From the NCBI GenBank assembly GCA_012862575.1, contig BLSF01000009.1, positions 434,001 to 498,000 on the forward strand: DNA of 64,000 bases, read 5' to 3'. The notes below the pieces were generated by a model. The model saw nothing but the letters and a program-made list of their open reading frames with translations. It was not told where the DNA came from and made no database searches. Numbering within the stretch: the first letter of the stretch is position 1; the number at the start of each line of letters is the position of its first letter. Shown here piece by piece: positions 20,113-28,926 of the stretch. The translations under genes were made by a program, and so were the position numbers. The stretch comes from Parietichytrium sp. I65-24A. Lineage: Eukaryota > Sar > Bigyra > Thraustochytrida > Thraustochytriidae.

Positions 20113-21123
20113 ATGAATTTTTCGCGTACTGGGGGCTTCGCCATTGCTGTGGAAGATCTTGATACGCTTACTGTCGAGCGCGCGCTCAGAGTTGCCAAAG
20201 CATGCGCTACTTCGGCTGCACTGGAGTCCTTTGAAGGTTGTGAGCAATATGAACTCGAGTGCAGAATTTCAGCTCTCTCGTTGCGCACGCTCCTTGGGAT
20301 GATTTACACACATGGCTTGAGCAAACTACGCCCGATTCTGCTTCGAGTTGCTTGCGACATGGCTGAAGTGCGTTGCGAAATGGTTGATGTCGCCAGGAGT
20401 GCTGGCCTGGGTGTTTACGTGACCGAAAGCAACATTGTGCATTTCGTGTCTGGAATCTCGAGGGCATTGGCTCAGATTGACCGAGGGGAGAGGGACCTGC
20501 GCATTCCAAGAATTGTTGCAGTAGAGGCCATGGCTGACGTTCCGCCGCCACCGCCTCCACGTCCGCCCTCCCTCTTTGCTGAATATTGTGCTGAGCAAAT
20601 GTTTCAGGGGAATGAAGCAACTCGCAATTCGGCAAAGTCTCAACAAAGTCAGCAGAGTGGCTTGAGGAGAAGCGCGCCCAGCCCAGGTTACAACGAAAAT
20701 GAAAATTCCTCCAACTTGCCACACAGACCACTTGACTCCTCCAGAAAGGGGTTTCTGCGGTCCAAGGCTGTCGCGACACACACACACAAGGCAACGAAGA
20801 AGCTTTTCCGTCCGGAGGTGTCTTGGGAGCAACAGCTACGCTCTGGGAAGGAGGGGAGGTCAACTTCTCGACAAAAGAAAAGGTCGCTGAGCGCGCCTCG
20901 AGAAAATGTAACATTGGATGTATCCTTTCTATCCCAAGGCACGAACGACAGGGAATCGAGTAGGTACACAGACTTTGGCGATGGCAGCTTCGGGGGGAGG
21001 CCTGCTTCGAGACTGTCTAGCTCGCCTACAGGGACACTGTCGCCGGCATCCCTTCGCAGGAAGAAGGCAATTGCGTATGGAAACTTTTACTCTGCAAGGT
21101 ACGCGGCATCACAGCACTTCTGA
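20113..21123 (+). CDS. Unknown 336-residue protein with proline tract
   Basis: I do not recognise this protein. Residues 1-135 look folded and helical (for example RVAKACATSAALESFEG, HGLSKLRPILLRVACDMAE). A proline tract (VPPPPPPRPP, about 143-153) separates this from a Ser/Arg/Lys-rich, probably disordered C-terminal half with basic clusters. The last residues (YGNFYSARYAASQHF) regain aromatic content. The ATG at 20113 gives an intronless frame. The gene converges with the PIERCE-like gene, with 130 bp between stops. A scaffold or cytoskeletal adaptor role would be guesswork. Confidence 0.7.
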   Translation: MNFSRTGGFAIAVEDLDTLTVERALRVAKACATSAALESFEGCEQYELECRISALSLRTLLGMIYTHGLSKLRPILLRVACDMAEVRCEMVDVARSAGLGVYVTESNIVHFVSGISRALAQIDRGERDLRIPRIVAVEAMADVPPPPPPRPPSLFAEYCAEQMFQGNEATRNSAKSQQSQQSGLRRSAPSPGYNENENSSNLPHRPLDSSRKGFLRSKAVATHTHKATKKLFRPEVSWEQQLRSGKEGRSTSRQKKRSLSAPRENVTLDVSFLSQGTNDRESSRYTDFGDGSFGGRPASRLSSSPTGTLSPASLRRKKAIAYGNFYSARYAASQHF

Positions 21124-21190
21124 CATGACTTTGGCACACTTGTCCTGAGACCGGGACGCAACATTTCAATGAAAAGTATCCGGGGACCAA

Positions 21191-21226
21191 TGAATACGAA
21201 TACGAACATGAATATGAATATGAATA
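21191..21226. repeat. GAATAC/GAATAT hexamer repeat
   Basis: Six imperfect tandem copies of a GAATAY-like hexamer lie between the convergent stops of the 336-aa gene and the PIERCE-like gene. The repeat ends in AATAAA, so it may overlap the polyadenylation region. Confidence 0.7.
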
Positions 21227-21253
21227 AATTGGATTGAAATACTGGATGACTCG

Positions 21254-21775
21254 CTAGTCGAGGTATCGGTTCTTGGCAATTGTTGTGTTCAAGCCACAAT
21301 CGCGCTGCATACCAGCTTGGAATGTTTTTGTGAATTCATTGGAGTTTGGAAAGATTTGGCCGCCGAACATTGGCCGTTTGGCGCCGATTTCGTTGGCGCT
21401 CGTCGAGTAAATTTGATGCTCGACTTTCCGTTCGTGGCGAAAGTCGTTGTATGGCAACTTGATGGCGGTGCCTCTGGGCACAGCCTTAACCGGATCAGTT
21501 TGCGGAGGAAGAACATGTTTCGCCCTGGTGACTGCTTGCAATTCATCAACAGCGTTGCACAAGCTGTTCTTCTCGAATCCGAAGGATCCGTACGCCTGGC
21601 TTGCGGACTGATAAAAGCTCTTGCGAAACTCCCTGTCTTCCTCAGAGAGATCAAACCTCGTCATTGCTCTTTCGATCGCCTTCGAAGGGGCCTTCTCGAG
21701 CTCCTGTTGACCCGACCTCCATCCGTACACAGCGTTTGAAGTGCTATAGAAAGCTCCGCTCATTTTGGGATCCAT
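21254..21775 (-). CDS. PIERCE-type ciliary microtubule inner protein homologue
   Basis: This 173-residue protein starts MDPKMSGAFYSTSNAVYG; upstream in-frame sequence to 21898 has no ATG. Its C-terminal part (IYSTSANEIG, then IFPNSNEFTKTFQAGM) resembles human PIERCE1/2, whose conserved core reads YRTSNQAYG...FYPNSNKFSQQLAAGGM. PIERCE proteins sit inside the A-tubule of doublet microtubules and are needed for outer dynein arm docking and ciliary beating. A related Y-S-T-S-N-x2-Y-G motif also occurs at residues 10-18, and YQSASQAYGSFG in the middle, so the motif may be repeated three times. The gene implies a motile flagellated stage. The assignment rests on short motifs. Confidence 0.68.
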   Translation of the reverse strand: MDPKMSGAFYSTSNAVYGWRSGQQELEKAPSKAIERAMTRFDLSEEDREFRKSFYQSASQAYGSFGFEKNSLCNAVDELQAVTRAKHVLPPQTDPVKAVPRGTAIKLPYNDFRHERKVEHQIYSTSANEIGAKRPMFGGQIFPNSNEFTKTFQAGMQRDCGLNTTIAKNRYLD

Positions 21776-22553
21776 CCTTCGCCTCGCTTCGTCCGTATAC
21801 CGTATGTTGTCTGCCTTGCGTCCTTGTCTGCCTCTCTGGCCCCGCCACTCCACTGGAGAACAGCACTCCTGCGCGCGCGCCTTGCTCTTCTTGTACAAGC
21901 CCGGAGATGTTGTACTCGTCCCGATTTGTGGTGTATACTTGTGAGCACTGAAAACGAATCAATCAGTGAATTGGCAAACTTAGACCAAACGCACAGCTGC
22001 TATGCACAGCTGACTTTCCCTGGTAGGGGTCCGTGTTCAACCTTTCTGCTGGCGAATTCGGTCGGCTGCCGCATCACACTGACCACCGGATATATTTGCC
22101 AGATGATATCACGAGGGTACTACCTGGGGACTTAGACATTTCCAAGTGAGTGAACTTTAGGTCTCCCAATTCCTTCTTTCTTGTTCGTCGCTTCGCGATA
22201 ACGCAGCTAGACCATTTCAGTAGGTTAGGCTAGGTAACAGACTCTAGTCAACATTCAAAAATTTGAGTACAAGTGGGTACAGCCGAACTATAGAGAACAG
22301 AGAATCCGTACTGTCAGTAGGTAGCAGTGGTAGAGCGCATTTGAAAAACGGGGCTTGGCAGACTTGGCAGACAAGACTATAAATCAATACCTTTGCGGGT
22401 CTCCAGAGACTGCAGTGAGAGTGAGGTTTCGGGCATCAGCGGGAGGTGGTATCGCAGTTCGGAGAGCGACAGATAGGAATCGCGCGAGCGCGGGCGACGA
22501 TTGAGCGGCATCGCAGAGCTGGTAGCGACTGAAAGTCTACAATCGAAGCAAAT
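21776..22553. other. Divergent promoter region, PIERCE-like / ASF1
   Basis: This 778-bp region holds the promoters of two divergent genes. In-frame but ATG-less sequence extends the PIERCE-like frame to about 21898 and is probably leader. No repeats or genes stand out. Confidence 0.5.
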
Positions 22554-23396
22554 ATGGCGCTGGTGAACGTGACAGACATCAAGGTGGTGGATAATCCGAG
22601 CAAGTTCCTAGACCCGTTCAAGTTTGAGATCACCTTTGAATGCGTCAAGGAGCTGTCCTCCGACTTGGAGTGGAAGCTGACGTACGTGGGCTCCGCAGAG
22701 AGCGAAGAGCGCGACCAGGAGTTGGACTCTGTTCTGGTCGGCCCAGTCACGGTTGGCGTGAACAGGTTTCTCTTCGAAACACCTCCTCCAGACCATACCA
22801 AGATCCCCAAGCAGGACCTTCTTGGAGTAACTGTGTGCCTTATTTCATCGTTGTACAAAGGAAAAGAGTATATTCGGATCGGCTACTACGTCAACAACGA
22901 GTACGATGACCCTGACGCACAGCAAATGATGAACACGGCGGACGAAGGAATGGATATTGACGAGAGCGATGACGAGGAGGACCAGGAGGACCGCGAGGAC
23001 CGAGAGGAAGAAGAGGAAGAGGACGAGGAAGACCTGGAAAAAAGCGATGGAGAAGTGGACGGCGAGGCTGGGGAGGACGATGAGGACAACGAGGACGTTT
23101 CCGAGGAAAAGAGTGCCAAGCCAAAGAAAGAGTCAAGCTCCAGCTCCTCTATGCAAACAGAGTCTGCAGCAAAGGAGGAGCCATCAGAAAAGAAGGCTGC
23201 TCCTCAAGCTGATGCAGGCAAACCAGGCAACGAATCCGCAGAATCGAATGAAGACCTAGACATGTCAGAGGACCAGGAGGTGGCTGAAAGGCCTGCCACA
23301 ATCGAGCTTCCGCCAAATTTCACGGTAGAGAAGATCAAGCGCCACATTCTTGATGACAAGCCAAGACTGACAAGGTTTGCGATAGATTGGGAATAA
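22554..23396 (+). CDS. ASF1: Histone chaperone ASF1 with acidic insert inside the core domain
   Basis: ASF1 binds the H3-H4 dimer and hands it to CAF-1 or HIRA during nucleosome assembly. Residues 1-117 follow the canonical core closely: LDPFKFEITFEC, DLEWKLTYVGSAESEERDQ, LDSVLVGPV, GVTVCLISSLYKGKEYIRIG and YYVNNEY. In other ASF1 proteins the chain then runs within ~20 residues into the last core segment (NILxxxPRVTRFxINW). Here about 130 residues (118-250) intervene. They are Asp/Glu-rich to about 190 and Lys/Ser/Glu-rich afterwards. The core then finishes as HILDDKPRLTRFAIDWE, which is also the protein's end. Yeast ASF1 has its acidic tail after the core, so the tail appears to have moved inside. 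The reading frame is continuous and the insert is coding in character, not an intron. Total length is 280. Confidence 0.93.
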   Translation: MALVNVTDIKVVDNPSKFLDPFKFEITFECVKELSSDLEWKLTYVGSAESEERDQELDSVLVGPVTVGVNRFLFETPPPDHTKIPKQDLLGVTVCLISSLYKGKEYIRIGYYVNNEYDDPDAQQMMNTADEGMDIDESDDEEDQEDREDREEEEEEDEEDLEKSDGEVDGEAGEDDEDNEDVSEEKSAKPKKESSSSSSMQTESAAKEEPSEKKAAPQADAGKPGNESAESNEDLDMSEDQEVAERPATIELPPNFTVEKIKRHILDDKPRLTRFAIDWE

Positions 23397-24150
23397 ATGG
23401 TACTTACGGAATTGTAGTGGGCACAAGGAGTTGCTGGGCAGATTTTAAAAATACACTGTGGACAAAACTAAAATTTTCTTCTCTCGTTAATTATGTATGT
23501 ACAAGGCCCTCTTTGCTTCTCCAACGAATGAGAAAACTGGTTCTTACAATTTGTCTGGGCCATTGTTGACATGGGCGACGACGCGGTAGCCACAGTGAAA
23601 AGTTGTTTTAATCACAATAATATATTATTAACAAAAATATTCTGAAGAAGGGGACGGTGGAGCAACCCCATACAACCTTCGTGAGCAGTAACGTTGCGCG
23701 GAAGTAATTGCAGCAGGAAAGGTCATGATTTATCAGTACAAGTTGATGCGGGTGGACTCACCTCATGTGTCAACGGCAAGCAAGTCTACCTCAAGAAATA
23801 GCGGAAAGGCGAGATCTCGAGATATCCAAGCTCCTACACCAACCGAGATTACTTCTCCCAGAGACGAGCAACCACTCAATACCAATCGCGACAGGAGGAC
23901 CAGCCGGCAAACTAATTTCAACTAGATCTCTCTTTCCCCCCGTAGGCATGATTTCTGCGTTTGAATGTGAAGTAGTCATGTTTTGAATTCACTCAAAAAT
24001 CATGCCCCAAGATTAAAACACAATCAAGGCAGCAGACTAGAAATGGCATTTTAAGCAGAGTGTGAGAAAACTTCTGGTTTCAGGAGACAGGCATAATGTA
24101 ACATTCCCTCCGTTCTGGAAGCTCGTTCTCCTCTCGGCGATTCAGATTCT
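23397..24150. other. Convergent intergenic region
   Basis: This is the 3' space between ASF1 and the XRCC3-like gene. It is AT-rich with short A/T runs. An open frame at 23725-23925 is Ser/Thr/Arg-rich and unconvincing. No gene is called. Confidence 0.5.
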
Positions 24151-24993
24151 CTAAATCTGCACAAAATTCAGAGCCCGCCGCGCCGCGCGAACTTCGCGCC
24201 GGGACCCACTGCAGACCCCCCATTGGCATATATGATAGCGAATAGAGCACTCGGGCAACGTTGGAGAAAAGCACACTCTCAGAGTTCTTGAACGCCCTTG
24301 TTTCGTATTCTCTGATTCGACAACGTCTCCTGAATCGAATCCCAAAAAAACTCTCGTGTTGATGCAATTAGCCCACGACAATCCCAAGGCAGCTTTGGCG
24401 TGCTCCTGGCCCGCTGTGACTTGATTTACCACCAAAAATGCACAGTTGTAGCGAGCCTGGAGTTGGCGAATCGAAGCCGACATTCTCGAAAACATATTGC
24501 TCCGGTCTACTAATCGAGTCTGCTCATTCGAGAACTCTGGCCTGAACGCTGCCGCGATTGAGTCGATCACCACCATTTTAACTCTGCCGCGAAGAGCGCA
24601 AAGTATCCTAGGTATGTCCTCGCACACGACTCGAGTAAGCTCTGCCGCCCCGAACACTTCCCGTACGAGAATCTGGTCAAGCAACCTACTCGACTGTGAC
24701 TCTGCGAATGCTCTTTCTCCGCAGCACCTCGAGTCCCCCTCTGCCATGTCACGCAGCCTTTTGGTTGGCGCCCTACCCTCTGTGCATAGGTACACGGCGA
24801 CACTCTCGCTGTCCCCAGCGACGCTCTCGAGGACACACTGCAATACTAGCTGCGTTTTGCCCGCGCCTGCCTCCCCGCAAACCTCTGTGACCCCTTGGGC
24901 GGGAAGCCCACCGCCCAACTGACGCCGGAGGTGCGGGCAACCAACGCGCGCAACCTTGCACGGGGCCAAGTCTGACGCTCGCCGCAGGTGCAT
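24151..24993 (-). CDS. XRCC3: RAD51-paralogue ATPase, XRCC3-like
   Basis: This 280-residue RecA-fold protein for homologous recombination starts at the first in-frame ATG (MHLRRASDLAPC). Walker A is GEAGAGKTQ (40-48), VYLCTEG follows at 68-74, and Walker B is VKMVVIDSIAA (138-148), then FLVVNQVT. The C-terminal run ALGLSWANCINTRVFL matches the XRCC3/RAD51 LG-W-N pattern better than RAD51C or XRCC2. In animals XRCC3 pairs with RAD51C to stabilise RAD51 filaments and resolve junctions. Only about 40 residues precede Walker A, against ~100 in human XRCC3. Either the N-terminal domain is reduced, or an upstream exon is missed. A CT-rich tract lies 110 bp upstream of the ATG. Confidence 0.82.
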   Translation of the reverse strand: MHLRRASDLAPCKVARVGCPHLRRQLGGGLPAQGVTEVCGEAGAGKTQLVLQCVLESVAGDSESVAVYLCTEGRAPTKRLRDMAEGDSRCCGERAFAESQSSRLLDQILVREVFGAAELTRVVCEDIPRILCALRGRVKMVVIDSIAAAFRPEFSNEQTRLVDRSNMFSRMSASIRQLQARYNCAFLVVNQVTAGQEHAKAALGLSWANCINTRVFLGFDSGDVVESENTKQGRSRTLRVCFSPTLPECSIRYHICQWGVCSGSRREVRAARRALNFVQI

Positions 24994-26343
24994 CTTTGCC
25001 AGCTGCTCACCAACAGATTGGCACAACTTCCGTGGGCTATAGCTAGATGTCCTTACTCTCCGAGCGCATCGGCGCTCTTGCCCGTCTCAGAAGCACCGGG
25101 GACCACTCTCTCTCCTCTCTCTCTCCTCTCTCTCCTCTCCTCTCGTCTTGACTTTCCGAGTCTCTTCGTCTACGAGCGGCTCGCAATCTCGGCAAGGCAG
25201 TGTTTGTCAATCAAAAGGGCGTTTGAAAAACAAGACGCCATTGGTTCGGTTCTTTCAATGGGTATCCTGCCATAGTGGTCATAATGGACATAGTGGGGTT
25301 TCATGGGTGGGGTACCAGTACCAATACTAGTAACAGAACTGATAAGCTATCAATGTCTATAGCTACTATAGGGTATCTTCTCTGGTTTCACGAATAATTG
25401 GTGTTCCACACGGAGCCAGGCTGCGCGAGGGCCTCCGGGAGATCATGGGGACCACGCCTCATCATGAAATGGGCTCCTGGCATAGAAGACTTGCCGCGAT
25501 TGTGTGTAGTTTGGTTTACGACTTGGACAAGAAGAGGTTCCGTTTGGGGCAATTTCTTTTTTTGAGTCGACTAAAGAAGCACCTACTCCGGCTTTTTGCC
25601 ATGAATGCATGAATGAATGAATGAGGAAAGCCCAACTTCTGTACTCTATCAAGTCAGGGGCGATGGCAGGCAAATTCTCTCAAATTCCGGCAATTGCGCT
25701 CGGAAATGTTTTTCACAGCAGCGTGTGTGCATCAAATGGCCCTGCATGCACAATGGCGAACTTTAAGGCATGTGGCAGCACCCAGCCGACTCTGTGCACA
25801 CGCACCTGCTTCTTTCTCTCCTGGCAAATCGTTGACACGACACGATCTAACAAATCGTTGACACGACGGCCCACCGTGCGCCGACTCCGCTCTCGCACCC
25901 CAGTGCTTGGAGTAGAAGAACAGGAACAGGAGCTCACAGTCAGTCCGGCGAATCTCGACTGCAATTGCAATTTGGTGAGTAAGATCCGTTGACGATGTGG
26001 TTTCCGTTTCTAGTGTTTTGTCTATGCGACCCTATCGAGCGCGGAGTGGTGGTAGGGACAGAGCGAGGGTAAAGAGCCCTGAGGGAAGATTGAGTGACTG
26101 TGAGAGGAAAGCTTTTGGGTCGCGCCGGCCGACAGAAGAGGACGGCCCAGTACAAAAGAAACAAGTAGACAAGTAGCAAAGCGAAGGCCGCGAGGAGAAG
26201 AAGACACAGAAATCCAACTTGAGAAGAACCTCGTCAAAAAGCATTCTCTCATCTCGCCGGCAAGTGGTGAGACTGCGGAGCTGCTGTCAAGTTCATTTCG
26301 GGGGACACGCTGCGTGGGGTAGTCAGCAACGACACGGGGCGAG
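24994..26343. other. Divergent intergenic region, XRCC3-like / coiled-coil gene
   Basis: This 1.35-kb region holds two promoters. It contains a CT/CTCC-rich tract at 25106-25144, a GTACCAGTACC cluster near 25310 and a short AATG repeat near 25607-25622. No convincing gene is seen. A GTGAGT near 25974 might be a 5'-UTR donor for the downstream gene. Confidence 0.5.
25106..25144 (-). repeat. CT/CTCC-rich tract upstream of XRCC3-like gene
   Basis: The CTCTCTCC-type tract reads as GA-rich on the XRCC3 coding strand, about 110 bp upstream of its ATG. It resembles the GA leader of the gene at 2002. Confidence 0.8.
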
Positions 26344-27660
26344 ATGGGTGAACGCACTTCGTGGCTCTCCAAGGAGGCCAAGGTAAATGGTCTGTTTGCT
26401 GCCCATCTTCCGAGGCGGCGCAAGAGCAAGATCATGCCGCAATCGCACATTCAGCAGAAGAGCGGGATGGAAGGCGAGCTCGAAGCGTATAAGAATGTGC
26501 TGAATGAGGAGTCCAAGATGAAGGACAAGCTGATGGAGAGCCTCTCAAAGAGGTGCAGCGAGGCGGAGGCAAAGGTGGAAGAACTCTTGCTTGAGAAGGC
26601 GCGTCTTGAGCGGGACTTGGCAAGCGTGAAATATTCGCTCCAACAGAGGGACGACTCAGATCAAGATGCAACCCAGGCCAAGGAGACCGCAGAACTAGCT
26701 CTTGAGCAGGCGCAACAGGAGAAAGAGAGGGCGCTACAGCTCGAGGAGCATCTGCGTCAGGTGACAGCGCAACTCCATGATGTTCGCAATGCGTTGTCCC
26801 ACCAGATCGCTGAGCGCGATCGTGTATTGCACCAGTTGGAGCACTCTTTACAGGCCAAATCTCAGGAGCTTGACCAGCTCCACCAAAAATATTTGCACGA
26901 ATCAAGTGAATGGAAAGTCCAGAACGCGCAAATCCAGAGTACGTTGCGAGGACAGGAAACCCTTCAAGACCACTGCGACGACCTCGCAAGCCAGAATGAG
27001 GCACTCATGAAGAAGATGCAGGCAATGATGGAGGAGAATAAACAACTCAAACTTTCGAATGCGCAAATGTCGCACAAGTTGGAGCACGGCGAAGCTTCAT
27101 TGGAGAGCTCCAAGCGGAAAGCTGACGCCAACGCCGACCGTGTAAAAGAGCAAGACAAGATGCTCAAGGAAGCAGAGCAACAGCACGAAGAAGCAGAGGC
27201 AAAGGCTGCGCGTCTCGCGGACCAGCTCAAAACTAGTAACAAGAAAGCCGTATTTCTCGCAAAGAAGACCGAGGCAATTCAAACTAAGCTTGACGAGAAG
27301 GAGAGCGAAGTCAGCGTTCTTAAAGAGAAGCTCGATGACGCGATGAAGAAGTATCGCATGGTTAAGGAAAGGCTTGACTACTTCAAGAATTCCGCAGCTC
27401 AGGCGCCTCTTGGCTGCGCTGCTGGAGAGCTCAACAACAACAATGAGGAAGAAGATCCATCCGGAAACGCTCCAAACGTGATTCCTGGCATGCAGCGCAG
27501 GGGATTGCCGGGCTTCACATCCCGGAAAACGTCCACCAGCTGTGGCAGTGCTCAACCTGGCCAGGAGCGATACGAGACTCACACCAGGGCTGCGAGTGAG
27601 CGCCTACCAGACCCAGCGCTTGCTGCAGACAGCGGCGCACCAGACTGGATGAAATTTTGA
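26344..27660 (+). CDS. Long coiled-coil protein, unknown
   Basis: This 438-residue protein is dominated by a continuous heptad-rich coiled coil (about residues 40-350), with strings of Glu, Gln, Lys and Leu and no globular domain I can name. The N-terminus carries a basic cluster (LPRRRKSK, 23-30) and the C-terminal ~85 residues are disordered, ending APDWMKF. Such proteins act as tethers, golgins or basal-body/centrosome scaffolds. Nothing visible decides among them. The start ATG at 26344 lies ahead of a long open frame without introns. Confidence 0.8.
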   Translation: MGERTSWLSKEAKVNGLFAAHLPRRRKSKIMPQSHIQQKSGMEGELEAYKNVLNEESKMKDKLMESLSKRCSEAEAKVEELLLEKARLERDLASVKYSLQQRDDSDQDATQAKETAELALEQAQQEKERALQLEEHLRQVTAQLHDVRNALSHQIAERDRVLHQLEHSLQAKSQELDQLHQKYLHESSEWKVQNAQIQSTLRGQETLQDHCDDLASQNEALMKKMQAMMEENKQLKLSNAQMSHKLEHGEASLESSKRKADANADRVKEQDKMLKEAEQQHEEAEAKAARLADQLKTSNKKAVFLAKKTEAIQTKLDEKESEVSVLKEKLDDAMKKYRMVKERLDYFKNSAAQAPLGCAAGELNNNNEEEDPSGNAPNVIPGMQRRGLPGFTSRKTSTSCGSAQPGQERYETHTRAASERLPDPALAADSGAPDWMKF

Positions 27661-28029
27661 GCAGGGAAGCCGTTTCTTGAACGCTCTCTTCCTTGGGCAT
27701 CTCTTTTTCGAAATTGAACACCATCAACTGATCTATAGCTTATTCCTCTTTTCTGCGTTGCCAACGTCCTCCATGATTTGTCAAAGCGAGAGGCATCGTG
27801 ACTAGACCCGTCAGCCAATGCTAGAATAAGTATTTCGTACGTGTACAGTACCGTACTACGTTTCAATCAATTCAAAAAAGAAGGATGAAGAAGGGGTCGG
27901 ACAACGCAAGTCTGCACGTCAGTCTCAGTCTCAGTCTCCGTCAACCTCGGTACGGCCGGTGCAAGTGCAGTGTTGCCGGGCGAGCGTGAGGCACGATCCG
28001 TGCTGTGTTCTCAACTGACTTTCGTGACC
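27661..28029. other. Short intergenic region
   Basis: This 369-bp region runs between the coiled-coil gene and the MaoC-like gene in the same direction. It holds a TACGTGTACAGTACCGTACTACG-like cluster of GTAC half-sites near 27838-27860 and repeats of CAGTCT near 27920-27940. No gene. Confidence 0.5.
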
Positions 28030-28614
28030 ATGAAGCGAATCAATGTTCTACAGCGACACCTTGGAGGGACCCCGAACCTTGGGGAAACAGCCCCCGGGGT
28101 GCAAGCCAGTTGTTGCAAGTCTGAAACTGCACAGGACGCCATCCCTTGCGCAGGGTCGCATGCTTTGCCTTTTGAGGAGTGGAAAGTTGGTCAAACGCTG
28201 TACACGAAAAGACGCACGGTGAATAGTGAAGACATTGTACACTTTACCCAGATGACCGGATACTCTGCTGAAAACTTGTTCGGTGACCTCGAGTATCTCA
28301 AACACACAGCAGGCCACGATAGGCGTCTTGCCCCTGGGCTTTTGACTGCTTCCATCGCCGACGCGCTGATCGTTGGATCAGGAATTCTTGAAGGCTACGC
28401 AATCGCTCTCGTGGGTATCAATAATCTGAGAGCCAAAGCTCCGGTATATGCTGGGGATACAATTCAAGTGCATTTGAAAGTTACTGCAGCCAAGCCAAGC
28501 AAGTCGAAGCAAGACAGAGGTGTGGTGACAACACATCAACGCGTGGTCAACCAAAAAGGAGAAGTTGTGTTGGAGTATGAAGTTTCTCGTATGCTCAGAC
28601 GATCTTCAAGCTGA
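28030..28614 (+). CDS. MaoC-like hot-dog acyl-CoA dehydratase family protein
   Basis: This 194-residue protein starts at MKRINVLQRHLGG; earlier in-frame codons lack an ATG. The first ~45 residues may be a mitochondrial leader. A single MaoC hot-dog domain follows (about 50-185): GQTLYTKRRTVNSEDIVHF, the helix GLLTASIADALIVGSG, and AKAPVYAGDTIQVHLKV, typical of the fold. Classical (R)-enoyl-CoA hydratases have a GDxNPxHxD catalytic loop. Here the equivalent loop reads TGYSAENLFGDLEYLKH, so the canonical Asp and His are not in place. It could act on a different acyl-CoA with displaced residues, or be a non-catalytic thioester-binding protein. Confidence 0.75.
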   Translation: MKRINVLQRHLGGTPNLGETAPGVQASCCKSETAQDAIPCAGSHALPFEEWKVGQTLYTKRRTVNSEDIVHFTQMTGYSAENLFGDLEYLKHTAGHDRRLAPGLLTASIADALIVGSGILEGYAIALVGINNLRAKAPVYAGDTIQVHLKVTAAKPSKSKQDRGVVTTHQRVVNQKGEVVLEYEVSRMLRRSSS

Positions 28615-28926
28615 GTGTTGACTGGATCAAGACAAGATACTGCTGGATGAAAATGGCACCTTTTAAAAAATCTCGAAAGCGGAGTTGCAGGCAGTTCGCC
28701 CGAAGGACATATGTTTTTGTAATTTAGCGAGTCATTGAAATTGTTTGAAAATGAACCCACTGTTTCAGGCAGCCGGAGAGAGTTCTTGTTTTTCGGAATG
28801 TCGATATACACTTAGTGATATTTTCCTTCTTCAAGATGCTTTTTTGCTAGACACAATTTTACGGATTCGCTCGTCGAGATTTCTCGAGAGCATCAGTTGG
28901 TAGCAGATCAGACAAACAAGCTACTC
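28615..28926. other. Convergent 3' region
   Basis: This 312-bp region lies between the stops of the MaoC-like and GNPTAB-like genes. It is AT-rich with no gene or repeat. Confidence 0.5.

Noticed and set aside
24994-25240. Upstream exon for the XRCC3-like gene starting MASCFSNALL
   Set aside because: It needs a GTAGAC donor, unlike all other introns, and no family match supports it. The short N-terminus remains unexplained.
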